Shown piece by piece: positions 1 through 8,166 of a DNA stretch of 64,000 nucleotides. The stretch lies in NCBI GenBank assembly GCA_963834825.1, contig CAWICZ010000014.1, forward strand, positions 124,001 to 188,000. The letters are read 5' to 3'. The notes beneath the pieces were generated by a model. The model searched no databases and had not been told where the DNA came from. It worked only from the letters and a program-made list of their open reading frames with translations. Numbering within the stretch: the stretch's first letter is position 1; every line of letters begins with the position of its first letter. Origin of the DNA: JACDAN01 sp963834825 (GTDB lineage: Bacteria > Actinomycetota > Thermoleophilia > Gaiellales > Gaiellaceae). The position numbers were made by a program, and so were the translations under genes.

Positions 1-945
1 GACGACGAGGATCGTCGCGACGCCGAATGACGCGAAGGTCTCGTCGCCGGTCAGGAACATGCCGGCCATCGCCGTCATCACGGTCAGGCCGGAGACGAGC
101 ACCGAGCGGCCGGATGTGGCCGCGGCGGCTTCGAGCGCAGCGCGCTCGCTGCGGCCCGCGGCGCGTTCCTCCCGCTCGCGCCGGAGATAGAACATCGAGT
201 AGTCGACGCCGACCGCCAGCCCGATCAGCAGCACGAGTGCAGGCGCCTCGTTCGCCACGGGGAGGATGTGGCTGGGCAGCGCGATCAGTCCGAAGGTGGC
301 GAACACCGCCGTCAACGCGAGCAGCAGCGGAATCCCCGCCGCCACGAGCGCGCCGAACGCGATCACGAGGATGACGAGCGTGATCGGGAGTGACAGCAGG
401 CCGGCCTTCGCCAGGTCGTCCGCGAACGCCGTTTCGACCGCCTTGGCCCCGCTCGCGTAGCCGAACTCGCCGATGAAGAACTCCGGGTGGGCCTGCTGTG
501 CATCGTCCACCTTGGTCAGGACCGGGTCGATCTTGTCCACCGCGTCGTCGGCGTCACCGCGGATCTGGAACTCGACGAGCGCCGCCCGCCCGTTCTCGGC
601 GATCTGCGGTGAGCCGACGTTATGGACGGCCTCGAGCTTGGAGATGTCCGCGACGACGTTCTTGATCGCCGCGGTGAACGCGGGATCGGTCGTCCGGAGG
701 GAAGGATGTTCGATGAAGACGCTCTCGTCCGCGGGCTGCTTGAAACCCGCGTCGAGGATCTTGTCCATCCGGCCGGACTCGCCCGGCCCGGGTGCGTTCG
801 GGTCGATGAACTTCGTCCCGATCGCGCCGCCGAGAAAGACGGCCACGACGACGAACGCGAGCCAGCCGAACGTCGCGGTCTTCCAGTGGTCGGCGCTCCA
901 CCTTCCCATCCGCGCCGCCAGGTTGTTGGACTTTGTCGGGGACAT
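1..945 (-). CDS. MMPL/RND-family membrane exporter, N-terminal part
   Basis: This is the first 315 residues of an MMPL-type transporter; the rest lies beyond the window edge. These proton-driven permeases export lipids or drugs across the cytoplasmic membrane. Residues about 22-41 form the first membrane helix, followed by a roughly 150-residue extracytoplasmic porter-like domain and then a helix bundle. The family signature with DYSMF and REREE follows at about residues 240-258. The ATG at 945 is preceded by AGGAGG with good spacing. The gene is divergent from a NarL-type two-component system, and a palindrome lies in the shared promoter region, so control by that system is plausible. The substrate cannot be told from sequence. 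Confidence 0.9.
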   Translation of the reverse strand, partial: MSPTKSNNLAARMGRWSADHWKTATFGWLAFVVVAVFLGGAIGTKFIDPNAPGPGESGRMDKILDAGFKQPADESVFIEHPSLRTTDPAFTAAIKNVVADISKLEAVHNVGSPQIAENGRAALVEFQIRGDADDAVDKIDPVLTKVDDAQQAHPEFFIGEFGYASGAKAVETAFADDLAKAGLLSLPITLVILVIAFGALVAAGIPLLLALTAVFATFGLIALPSHILPVANEAPALVLLIGLAVGVDYSMFYLRREREERAAGRSERAALEAAAATSGRSVLVSGLTVMTAMAGMFLTGDETFASFGVATILVV

Positions 946-983
946 GAGCTTCCTCCTTCGCCGTTCGGGGATCACGCGATCGA

Positions 984-1080
984 CGGTAGGGAGGCGGCCG
1001 CCCGCACACATCGTCGGAAGGCCGGAATCGAGCTCGGACCTTCCGATGAACCCGTGTCCTACCGCGGTAGGAGGCGGCCG
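984..1080. promoter_or_regulatory. Palindrome and repeated motif in a divergent promoter region
   Basis: A perfect 16-bp palindrome, TCCTACCGCGGTAGGA, lies at 1057-1072. Its right half continues as CGGTAGGAGGCGGCCG (1064-1080). A near-identical copy with one extra G, CGGTAGGGAGGCGGCCG, lies at 984-1000, about 80 bp away. The pair sits between the divergent MMPL and kinase starts, which suits an operator for a dimeric regulator. The binding protein is unknown; the adjacent response regulator is the obvious candidate. Confidence 0.45.
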
Positions 1081-1088
1081 GCGAGCAC

Positions 1089-2263
1089 GTGGAGTACGTT
1101 CAAGCCGTGAAGGCCAGGGATTTTTCGCGCAAGTACTGGTTCGACCTGCTGATCGCCGCCCTCGCGACTGCAGCCATGCTCGAGGTGATCGCGACACGCG
1201 ACTCCACACAGACGACGCTGTGGTTCGGTCTCCCGGCGATCGCGATCCTGGTGCTCCCGATCTTCGCCCGTCGGCGCTTTCCGTTCGGCGGCCCGCTCGC
1301 CTACTTCGTGCTCGCGGCCGGGATCTCGCTCATCGACTGGCAGCTGATCCCGGACCGGGAGAGCTTCTTCGTGGTGGGGCTCGCAGTCGCGTTCCTGCTC
1401 GGGAACCTGCGCAACGCCTGGCAGGCGGGTATCGGCCTGGTCGTCGTTGTCGGCAGCTTGGCGCTCATCGTCAACGAGATTCCCGCACATACGACGGGCG
1501 AGCTCGTCTTCATCCCGATCGATTTCGTGGTCGCCTGGGTTGCCGGCTTCGCTCTGCGCGAACGCTCCGAGCAAGCTGAGGCAGCGGAAGTACGCGCGGC
1601 CGTCGCGGAGCGCGAACGGGACGCGGCCGCACGCATCGCCGTGGCCGAGGAACGCGCGCGGATCGCGCGCGAGCTCCACGACATCGTCGCCCACGCCATC
1701 AGCGTGATGGTGCTCCAGGTCGGCGCCGTCAGGCACAAGCTCCCCGACTGCGCTCGCCGAGGACCGCGATGCGCTCAGGGAGTCGAGCGGGCCGGCCGCA
1801 CAGCGCTTGCCGAGATGCGCCGTCTCCTGGGCGCCATGCGCGCGACGGGGACGAAGCCGAGCTCGCGCCCCAGCCCGGCCTCGATGGCCTCGACTCGCTT
1901 GTGGAAGAGATCGGCCGCGCCGGCCTTCCCGTCGGGCTGCACGTCGAAGGCGAGCCGTGTCGCGCTCCCACGCGCGATCGACCTCTCGGCCTATCGCATC
2001 GTCCAAGAAGGCCTGACCAACGCGCTCAAGCACGCCCGGGCCACCAAGGCCGATGTGACGGTGCGCTACCGGCCCGACGAGGTGCAGCTCGAGGTGCGCG
2101 ACAACGGCGTCGGCACCTCGACGAGCGACGGCCTCGGCCATGGCCTCGTCGGCATCCGTGAGCGCGTCAAGATCTACGGCGGCGAGATGGCCGCAGGAGC
2201 CGAAAACGGAGGCGGCTTCGTCCTCAGCACACGCCTCCCACTCAGCGCGCGACCGAGCGATGA
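1089..2263 (+). CDS. NarL-type sensor histidine kinase, frameshifted
   Basis: The product is a membrane sensor kinase with about four or five helices in residues 15-155, a short coiled linker, a HisKA_3 dimerisation segment with the phospho-accepting His at about residue 197 (RELHDIVAH) and a HATPase domain (N box near residue 311, QEGLTNALKHA). Between the two domains the reading frame leaves and returns at least twice: near 1750-1790, and near 1850-1960, where the sequence expected of the family appears in another frame (ELAPQPGLDGLDSLVEE). The 3' end also runs past the regulator start in this frame, so the true end is probably the TGA overlapping the ATG at 2260. Start is GTG 1089 or GTG 1107. 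Sequencing indels are the likeliest cause. Confidence 0.75.
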
Positions 2264-2949
2264 CGATCCGCGTGCTGGTCGTCGACGACCAGTCGATGGT
2301 CCGCGCCGGCTTTCGCATGCTGCTCTCGCGCGAAGAGGACATCGAAGTCGTGGCCGAGGCGTGCGACGGGCTCGAGGCGGTCGACAAGACCGCCCGCTTT
2401 CGACCCACGGTCGTGCTGATGGACATCCGCATGCCCGAACTAGACGGTCTCGAGGCGACGCGGCGGATTCTCGCCGCTGATGACGGCGCCCGGATCCTGA
2501 TCCTGACGACATTCGACCTCGACGAATACGTCTACGAGGCGCTCCGCGTCGGCGCCAGCGGGTTCGTGCTCAAGGACGACCCTCCCGAACAACTCCTCGA
2601 CGCAATCCGCGTCGTTGCCGGCGGAGATGCGCTTCTCTCCCCGGCCATCACGAAACGCGTTATCAAACAGTTCACGCGCATTCCGCAGCCTGCGCCCCCG
2701 AAAGAGCTCGAGGAGCTGACGGAGCGCGAGCTCGACGTATTTCGCTTGATCGCCCGCGGCCTCTCGAACGCCGAGATCGGCCGAGAGCTCTACATCAGCG
2801 AGACGACCGTCAAGACACACATCACGCACATCCTCCAGAAGCTCAACCTCCGAGACCGCGTCCAGGCGGTCGTACTCGCGTACGAGACGGGGCTTTTCGA
2901 CGCGGACGCGCCGCAGCAAAGCAGTCGCGACGAGCGCCCGACTGACTGA
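2260..2949 (+). CDS. NarL/FixJ-family response regulator
   Basis: A 229-residue DNA-binding response regulator and partner of the kinase just upstream. The receiver has the acidic pair D9-D10, phospho-acceptor D55 (VVLMDIRMP) and the conserved K105 (GFVLKDD). A LuxR-type helix-turn-helix fills residues about 153-213 (LTERELDVFRLIARGLSN). The ATG at 2260 probably forms an ATGA overlap with the kinase, implying translational coupling. The divergent MMPL exporter is the likely target. The last 107 nt overlap the annotated tail of the convergent phosphatase gene. Confidence 0.93.
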   Translation: MTIRVLVVDDQSMVRAGFRMLLSREEDIEVVAEACDGLEAVDKTARFRPTVVLMDIRMPELDGLEATRRILAADDGARILILTTFDLDEYVYEALRVGASGFVLKDDPPEQLLDAIRVVAGGDALLSPAITKRVIKQFTRIPQPAPPKELEELTERELDVFRLIARGLSNAEIGRELYISETTVKTHITHILQKLNLRDRVQAVVLAYETGLFDADAPQQSSRDERPTD

Positions 2950-4189
2950 TTACGTCGCCCTGACGCGGTTTGCTCCCGGAAGTGGCGTCGCGGTCGCGGG
3001 GAGGGCCGCCATGCCAATCGAGACACAGCGCCGTGGCGTCGTCGCGTAGCTGACCGCCGCTTGCCTGGAGGGCCGCCTGGGTCAGGTGCTGCACCGCTTC
3101 GCGGGCGTGCATGCTCATGCTTGCGGTCAGGATGGCGGTGATGTTCATGCCCGCGGCGTCGCGCTCCAGCATGCCGTCGGTGACGAACATCAGCCGGTCG
3201 CCCACCTCGAGCTGCAGCGCCTGTACCCGGTAGCGGAGTCCGGGCTGCAGGCCGAACGGGCGGTCAGCTTCCAAGCGAACGTGCTCGACCTGGCCGGACC
3301 GCAGCCGGAGCGGCGAGGGATGGCCGGCGTTGACGATGCCCGCGGTTGCATTGGCCAGGTCAATCCGCACGAGTAGGCCGGTAACGAACTGGCCGTCGCC
3401 CGCCTGCTCGGCCAGCGCATCATTCGCCAGCCGCGCCTGCTCGGCCAGCTCAACCCCCCGCCGGCGGGCGTTGCGTAGACCCCCGACCAACACGGTGGCC
3501 AACAGGGCGGCATCCATCGTGTGGCCCATCGCGTCGGTCATCGACAAATGCAATGTGTCTCGCTCCAGCGAAAAATCAAAAGTGTCACCGCCGATCTCAC
3601 CCGCCGGTTGCAGCCAGGCGGCGAGAGTGAACTGGCCGGCCTCACACGTAAAGGAACCAGGCAACAGCCGATGCTGGATCTCCGCCGCCAACGACAACGG
3701 AACCGAGCGCTGTCCCCACTCGAAGAGATCGGTGTACCGGCGGTTCGCAATGACCACGTAGGCCAAGAAGTGCGCCGCCAGTGCCACATCCGCCACTGTC
3801 TGCTCAATCGGGAAGTCCTCCAGCCCCAACTCCAGGACACCGACCGCTTCACCGCGGCTGGTCACCGGCGCGAGCAACCGAGCGCCGCCATCCTCGGCGA
3901 TTACCTCGACGGCCTGGGCGGCCAACGCCCGCCCATGCGGCGTCCCAACCAACGACACCCGCTCCGCAGTCTCCTTCCCCTGCAACCGCTGTGCCCCCTT
4001 CGTGCCCGCGTGGCCCAGTCGGATCAGCGACCGCCCACTGAAGTCGGCGATCAGGAAGCTGACCTCGCGGGCACCGATCGCTTCCGCCAGCGCGGCGGCG
4101 AGCACATCGATCGCCGCGACCGGCGGGGCCGCCTCGACCGCCGCCAGCAATGAATTCAAGTTCAGCGGTGATTGCCGACCCTCACCCAT
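2843..4189 (-). CDS. GAF domain SpoIIE/PP2C-type serine phosphatase
   Basis: A cytoplasmic phosphatase of the RsbU/SpoIIE class, which normally dephosphorylates an anti-sigma-factor antagonist in partner-switching pathways. An N-terminal GAF-like sensor region spans roughly residues 15-150 and the PP2C domain residues about 165-375. The metal-binding signatures are all present: GGDTFD, TDAMGHT, TDGMLERD and RDDATALCLD. After the last motif a 60-residue Arg/Gly-rich tail overlaps the convergent response regulator by 107 nt; an indel near 3000 may have removed the real stop. I prefer the ATG at 4189 over an upstream TTG at 4222. It is divergent from an ANTAR regulator 72 nt away. No anti-sigma or antagonist gene lies next to it. 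Confidence 0.85.
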   Translation of the reverse strand: MGEGRQSPLNLNSLLAAVEAAPPVAAIDVLAAALAEAIGAREVSFLIADFSGRSLIRLGHAGTKGAQRLQGKETAERVSLVGTPHGRALAAQAVEVIAEDGGARLLAPVTSRGEAVGVLELGLEDFPIEQTVADVALAAHFLAYVVIANRRYTDLFEWGQRSVPLSLAAEIQHRLLPGSFTCEAGQFTLAAWLQPAGEIGGDTFDFSLERDTLHLSMTDAMGHTMDAALLATVLVGGLRNARRRGVELAEQARLANDALAEQAGDGQFVTGLLVRIDLANATAGIVNAGHPSPLRLRSGQVEHVRLEADRPFGLQPGLRYRVQALQLEVGDRLMFVTDGMLERDAAGMNITAILTASMSMHAREAVQHLTQAALQASGGQLRDDATALCLDWHGGPPRDRDATSGSKPRQGDVISQSGARRDCFAAARPRRKAPSRTRVRPPGRGLGG

Positions 4190-4261
4190 CTTGCCTAACC
4201 TAACGCGACCGTACGCCGGCAACGCGTTTCGGTCCGCTGGGCGCTAAATTTTGGGTTGGCG

Positions 4262-4876
4262 ATGGCTGAGGATGAGATTCGGCATCTGCGCGTCCTGATC
4301 GCTAACGAGAAGCGCGAGCGCCTCGAACTGCTCGCCCAGGTCGTGGCCGGACTCGGCCATGAGGTGATCGCGCGCGAGATCTACGTCAAAGAGGTCGGAG
4401 CGGTGACCGCCAGAGAGCGGCCGGATGTCGCGCTGGTCGGACTCGGCCTGCACTCCGAGCACGCCCTCGAGCTGATCACGGAGATCGTCCGCGAGGCGTC
4501 CTGCCCGGTGATCGCGCTGCTCTCGGCCAAGGATCCCGCCTACGTCCACGAGGCTGCCAAGCGCGGAGTCTTCGCCTACATCATCGACGGCAGCCCAGAG
4601 GAGCTGCAGAGCGCGATCGACATCACCCTGCAGCGGTTCGCCGAGTACCACAGCCTGCAAGGCGCGTTCGGGCGCCGGGCGACGATCGAGCAGGCGAAAG
4701 GGATCCTGATGGCCCGGCATGCCGTGGATGCCGACCGAGCCTTCGAGATGCTGCGCGACCACTCACAGCACAACGGCCACAAGCTCGTCGAGATCGCGCA
4801 GGCGATTGTCGACAGCCACCTCCTGCTGCTGCCGCCGCTCCCGCAACCGGTGCCGGCTTCCGACCGCCCGGCCTAG
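4262..4876 (+). CDS. ANTAR-domain regulator with degenerate receiver
   Basis: A 204-residue protein with an N-terminal receiver-like domain (about 8-120) and a C-terminal ANTAR RNA-binding domain (about 135-190, RRATIEQAKGILMAR). ANTAR proteins act as antiterminators by binding paired hairpins in nascent mRNA. The receiver lacks the usual phosphorylation chemistry: the position of the acceptor Asp in the PDVxLxD motif reads PDVALVG, and the N-terminal acidic pair is replaced by NE. Phosphorylation-independent signalling is therefore likely. The neighbouring divergent GAF-SpoIIE phosphatase may act in the same pathway (inference). The start is the ATG at 4262, two codons after an alternative TTG. 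Confidence 0.88.
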   Translation: MAEDEIRHLRVLIANEKRERLELLAQVVAGLGHEVIAREIYVKEVGAVTARERPDVALVGLGLHSEHALELITEIVREASCPVIALLSAKDPAYVHEAAKRGVFAYIIDGSPEELQSAIDITLQRFAEYHSLQGAFGRRATIEQAKGILMARHAVDADRAFEMLRDHSQHNGHKLVEIAQAIVDSHLLLLPPLPQPVPASDRPA

Positions 4877-5065
4877 ATCGACCCATCGTCCGGGCGGTGG
4901 TACGCTCAACTTGCAGCGTCTCAGCGAATCGGCGCAGCGAGTCATCGCGCGGGCCATAGCAATCGGCGCCGCGAAAGGTCCGCCCTCAGCAAAGCGGGTT
5001 GGAGCAGTATCTGGCCGACCACAGACGCCCCGGTCGGCGATGAAGCTTCGACCCTGGAGGTTCTG

Positions 5066-5329
5066 ATGGTGGAGATTCGCGTCGCCGTTGCGGACGCCGC
5101 CGGCGCGCATGGGCTGCTACGGCGCCTGACGGGACTATTCGACCGGTCGTCCGTCTCGTTCGACGGAACGCGCAACGAAGTCCGAGTCCGTTCGGAGTGG
5201 GAATCACGATCGGTGGTCCAGGTCATCGGCACGGTCGAGTCGTGGCTGGCGGCAGACGGCATCGACTCGGCCAAGCTCTCGGTCGGCGATCGCTCCTACA
5301 CGATGGTCGGCCCAGCGCAAACCCGATGA
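5066..5329 (+). CDS. Conserved-looking hypothetical protein, 87 aa
   Basis: A small soluble protein of alternating alpha/beta character with no signal peptide or membrane helix. A purine-rich GGAGG precedes the ATG with a short spacer. The codon pattern is typical of the neighbours, and a coherent fold is suggested by regularly spaced hydrophobic residues. I do not recognise the family. It follows the ANTAR gene after a 189-nt gap in which I see no gene. The following 130 nt up to 5460 also hold nothing recognisable. Confidence 0.6.
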   Translation: MVEIRVAVADAAGAHGLLRRLTGLFDRSSVSFDGTRNEVRVRSEWESRSVVQVIGTVESWLAADGIDSAKLSVGDRSYTMVGPAQTR

Positions 5330-5459
5330 TCGAATCGTCAGGCAGACACGGTCACTTCGACCCGCGCTGGAACACCACTAGCTTGAGCCCGCTCCTTGCG
5401 CTGGTACACGCCGCCGAGAGCGGGGGTCCCTCGATCCAGAGCTCGATCGCGAGTGTTCG

Positions 5460-6536
5460 TTGATCACGACGGTCGCAGTTCGTCCACCGGTGCCGGTGAA
5501 CCGGCTCACGGCACCGTGGCGGGCTATCCACCACAGTCCGCACCGTTGGAAGCTCCTCGGCGGACTCGCGTTCTCCGCTCTCTCCCTGGGCGCGTGTGTC
5601 CTGCTCGCTCGATACCTGAGCGACGCGAGCTGGCCCCTTGACGGGGCACACGTCCCGCTTGTCTTTCTCGCCGGATGTTCCTATCTCGCCAGCTTCGGCT
5701 TCCGGGCATTCGGTTGGCATCAGCTGTTTCCCAGGACCGAGCGCCCGGACCGCGCACGATGTCTCGCGGCCTGCGGGGCAGCCGCCGCCAGCGGAGTCGT
5801 GCTGCCCTTTCGGCTCGACTACGTCGTCAAGATCTCGATCCTTCGCCGGCTCGGCGGGGTGAGGCTGAAGCTGAAGACGATTGCCGTCTCGATCGTCGCC
5901 CTCGGCATGGTCGACGCAGTGGCGATGCTCCCGCTCGCGATTTTCGCCCTGGCGACGACCGGTCCGGTCCTTCGCGGGCCGCTGGTCGTCGTCGTCCTGT
6001 TCTGCATCGGTTGCCTCGGGATCCTCACCCTCGGACAGCGGGTCGGACGGCTCCCGCTCGTCGGACGCTCGGCCCGCCTGCAGGTCGTCTACCGGCGTGT
6101 CGCGGACAGCACGCGGTTCTCGCGCCCGACGCTGGTCGCGGGCCTGCTGCTCCTCGGCTGTTGGACGTCGCGCGCCCTCGGCAGCACCCTTCTGCTGAGC
6201 GCCTTCGGCGTCCGGTTCTCGCCGACACTCGCGCTGGTTGTCCTCTGTCTGAGTGCCGCGACGGCGATCCTCCCGATCACGGCCGGTGGAGCCGTCGCCG
6301 GCATGGGGACGACGGCCGGCGTGCTGTTTGCGCTCGGCGTTTCGAAGGGTGTGGCGGTCAACTTCTCGCTTGCGTCCGGGCTGCTCCTGACCAGCGCCGC
6401 GCTCGCCGCGGCCGCGGTCGGACTGAGTGGATCGCTTCTTCTCACCGTCCGCACGCGTCGGGCCGCTCGCCGCCTCGATCCCGGGGACGGTGGCTGGATA
6501 CGAGGACGAATACCGATCCCGCGGCCAGCCGACTAG
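5460..6536 (+). CDS. Lysylphosphatidylglycerol synthase-like integral membrane protein (UPF0104 type)
   Basis: A 358-residue polytopic protein with about eight hydrophobic segments and a Gly/Ala-rich loop (PITAGGAVAGMGTTAG, about residues 275-295) resembling the membrane domain of LPG synthases and flippases. The soluble aminoacyl-transferase domain is absent, as in stand-alone UPF0104 proteins, so a role in lipid or glycan translocation is more likely than aminoacylation. The first start is TTG 5460; the first helix begins near residue 35. A strong hairpin follows the stop at once, so the gene appears to be its own transcription unit. Confidence 0.75.
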   Translation: MITTVAVRPPVPVNRLTAPWRAIHHSPHRWKLLGGLAFSALSLGACVLLARYLSDASWPLDGAHVPLVFLAGCSYLASFGFRAFGWHQLFPRTERPDRARCLAACGAAAASGVVLPFRLDYVVKISILRRLGGVRLKLKTIAVSIVALGMVDAVAMLPLAIFALATTGPVLRGPLVVVVLFCIGCLGILTLGQRVGRLPLVGRSARLQVVYRRVADSTRFSRPTLVAGLLLLGCWTSRALGSTLLLSAFGVRFSPTLALVVLCLSAATAILPITAGGAVAGMGTTAGVLFALGVSKGVAVNFSLASGLLLTSAALAAAAVGLSGSLLLTVRTRRAARRLDPGDGGWIRGRIPIPRPAD

Positions 6537-6546
6537 GACCACGGGG

Positions 6547-6570
6547 AAGGCCCGCAAGCGCGCGGGCCTT
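6547..6570 (+). terminator. Hairpin terminator after the UPF0104 gene
   Basis: AAGGCCCGC (6547-6555) pairs perfectly with GCGGGCCTT (6562-6570) across a six-base loop, starting 10 nt after the stop codon at 6536. There is no T-run, as is common in GC-rich actinobacteria. It lies between convergent genes and may work in both directions. Confidence 0.7.
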
Positions 6571-6598
6571 CGCTACATCGAACGTTCCTCGGCGACGT

Positions 6599-6814
6599 TT
6601 ACGCGATCGCTTTGCTGCTGGCGCGGCCGTGTTCGTCGAAGGTCAGCCGGTAGCGCAAGTCGTCGCCGTGGAGCAGGTTGAAGAACCGGCGCCGACCCCT
6701 GATCAAGAGCACCGCCTCCGCGTCGTTGTGAGACTCGATCCGGTAGCCCTGCGCACGTTTTTCTTGGAGGGTTCGCTCGAGCTCTTCGTTCCTGGATAGA
6801 AGTACTTCGGCCAT
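6599..6814 (-). CDS. Hypothetical protein, 71 aa
   Basis: A small soluble protein. The first 25 residues form a likely charged helix (ELERTLQEKRAQGYRIES) and the remainder is basic and beta-prone (RGRRRFFNLLHGDD, YRLTFDEHG). The AGGGAGG upstream of the ATG at 6814 is well placed, which supports real translation. I do not recognise a function. It is followed by the hairpin shared with the convergent membrane-protein gene. Confidence 0.6.
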   Translation of the reverse strand: MAEVLLSRNEELERTLQEKRAQGYRIESHNDAEAVLLIRGRRRFFNLLHGDDLRYRLTFDEHGRASSKAIA

Positions 6815-6898
6815 GACGGCCTCCCTCTATGGGGTCGGCCTCGCTGGGCCGTTAACTCAGCAAAGCGATGTGCAGAACAACGTCTTCGGTACTGGGAA

Positions 6899-6915
6899 GG
6901 CCCGCGGTGCGGGCC
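6899..6915 (-). terminator. Hairpin after the ABM-like gene
   Basis: GGCCCGC and GCGGGCC flank a three-base loop, 25 nt downstream of the stop of the minus-strand gene at 6940. It resembles the hairpin at 6547-6570 in core sequence and has no T-run. Confidence 0.55.
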
Positions 6916-6939
6916 CTCCCCTTACCGCGGTCGGGGCTG

Positions 6940-7257
6940 TTACGCCCGAACGAAGCCGTTCGTCGTCTCGTGGACGATGACCTCTCCGCCCGTGATCTTC
7001 GGCGGATTCGGGAGTGCGGTCTCGAGCTTCTCGTCGCGCACCCACGTGGTTGCGACGCGGGCCGACTCGCCGGCCTCCGCGGATGTCTTGAAGAAGTCGA
7101 TGGAACTCATGACGCCGTTCTCGGCCTCGATGAGGTAGTAGCCGCTGAAGCCCGGCATCTTGTTCAGGCGGGGCAGCAGGTTCTCGTTGACGCGCTTGAC
7201 CAGCTCGTCGGTGCGACTCTGGTCGATTCCCTCGTACCGTCTAATCGTGGCATGCAT
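6940..7257 (-). CDS. ABM-like / dimeric alpha-beta barrel protein
   Basis: A 105-residue protein with the length and pattern of antibiotic-biosynthesis-monooxygenase-like ferredoxin folds: an N-terminal strand (HATIRRYEGI), a long helix (DELVKRVNENLLPRL), then PGFSGYYLIEAENG and a second helix. Such proteins are often small dimeric oxygenases or stress-response barrels; no catalytic residue can be assigned here. The ATG at 7257 is preceded by TAGGAG. The promoter region shared with the divergent gene at 7472 carries an operator-like inverted repeat, so both may be controlled by one repressor. Confidence 0.65.
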   Translation of the reverse strand: MHATIRRYEGIDQSRTDELVKRVNENLLPRLNKMPGFSGYYLIEAENGVMSSIDFFKTSAEAGESARVATTWVRDEKLETALPNPPKITGGEVIVHETTNGFVRA

Positions 7258-7411
7258 ATGGTGCTCCTAACTCTCTCTTCGTTCCAGGGCGGAGAACCCG
7301 GTTGAGTCCTCCCTGATGCACTCAGGCCCGGTGTGACAGTCGAAGAGCGGGTTCGGAGCCTCGACGGCTTCCGTTTGGGTTTTCTGGCGCAGCCCGAGTG
7401 TAGCAGCTTTC

Positions 7412-7440
7412 TTGACAACGTAGTTTTACGTAACTACGTT
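7412..7440 (+). promoter_or_regulatory. Promoter with operator-like inverted repeat
   Basis: TTGACA (7412-7417) and TACGTT (7435-7440) are spaced by 17 nt, as for a housekeeping promoter. The interval is occupied by a perfect inverted repeat, AACGTAG (7417-7423) and CTACGTT (7434-7440), with TTACGTAA inside the spacer. The stretch is far more AT-rich than its surroundings. A repressor bound here would occlude the promoter. The gene at 7472 and possibly the divergent gene at 7257 would be controlled. No TetR or MarR gene is adjacent. Confidence 0.6.
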
Positions 7441-7471
7441 ATCTATTGAATCGACGTAGGAGCAGGTGCGG

Positions 7472-8122
7472 ATGTGCCCTTTTTCGGTCACCCTGAAGAA
7501 CGTTCCCGACCGGGAGCTTGGCCCACTTCTGATTCAGCTCGCGCAGGCTGGTTTCCAGAATCCGATCATCAAGCCTGTTGATGCCGATGGCGCACCCGGC
7601 GAAGCGGCCGATCCTGCTCGCGGGCCGAGGGCGGATCTCGCCGAGAGTTGGCGGCTCGTGCAGGAGCGGAAGGGCCAGTCATATCAGTGGCCGGACCAGC
7701 GCGAGCGCTACTCGCGCTACCGCGTGTTCATGGGTACGACGCGCGCCGAAGGCGCGGTTCAGATCGGGCTCGGCGAGACGATTCGCAAGAACAAGTGGGG
7801 ACGCGACCGAAAGTACGTCGTCGCTTTCCTGAGCAGTGGATCCCCGCAGCGGCCGCTAGCCGAGTTCGTCGCAGCTGACGACTACGACGAGACGCGCGAG
7901 CTGGTCGCGGTCATCCGCGGAAGCGATGGCGGGCGGCGCATGTACGGCGCAGGCGACGCCCTTCCCCGCGTCTACACGGAGAGCTTTCGAACTCAGATGT
8001 ACAGCGAGCGCGTCGTCCATCCAGGCGTCTGGAACAGGGTCGTTGTGGTCGCGCGTGAGGACGACGACGAAACGATGCTCAACCACGCGCTGATCCAGGG
8101 ACGACGGCGCTATCCGACGTAG
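7472..8122 (+). CDS. Hypothetical protein, about 216 aa
   Basis: A soluble protein with no signal peptide or membrane helix. TAGGAG at 7457-7462 places translation best at the ATG at 7472 rather than the GTG at 7466. The sequence is rich in Arg and Glu, with motifs such as GLGETIRKNKWGRDRKYV and RMYGAGDALPRVYTESFR, and ends in a basic RRRYPT. I do not recognise the family. It lies directly behind the operator-like promoter at 7412-7440. Confidence 0.6.
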   Translation: MCPFSVTLKNVPDRELGPLLIQLAQAGFQNPIIKPVDADGAPGEAADPARGPRADLAESWRLVQERKGQSYQWPDQRERYSRYRVFMGTTRAEGAVQIGLGETIRKNKWGRDRKYVVAFLSSGSPQRPLAEFVAADDYDETRELVAVIRGSDGGRRMYGAGDALPRVYTESFRTQMYSERVVHPGVWNRVVVVAREDDDETMLNHALIQGRRRYPT

Positions 8123-8166
8123 GCGTCAGACCCGCCGGCGCCTCGTAGTGCGTCCTGCCCAAGGGT

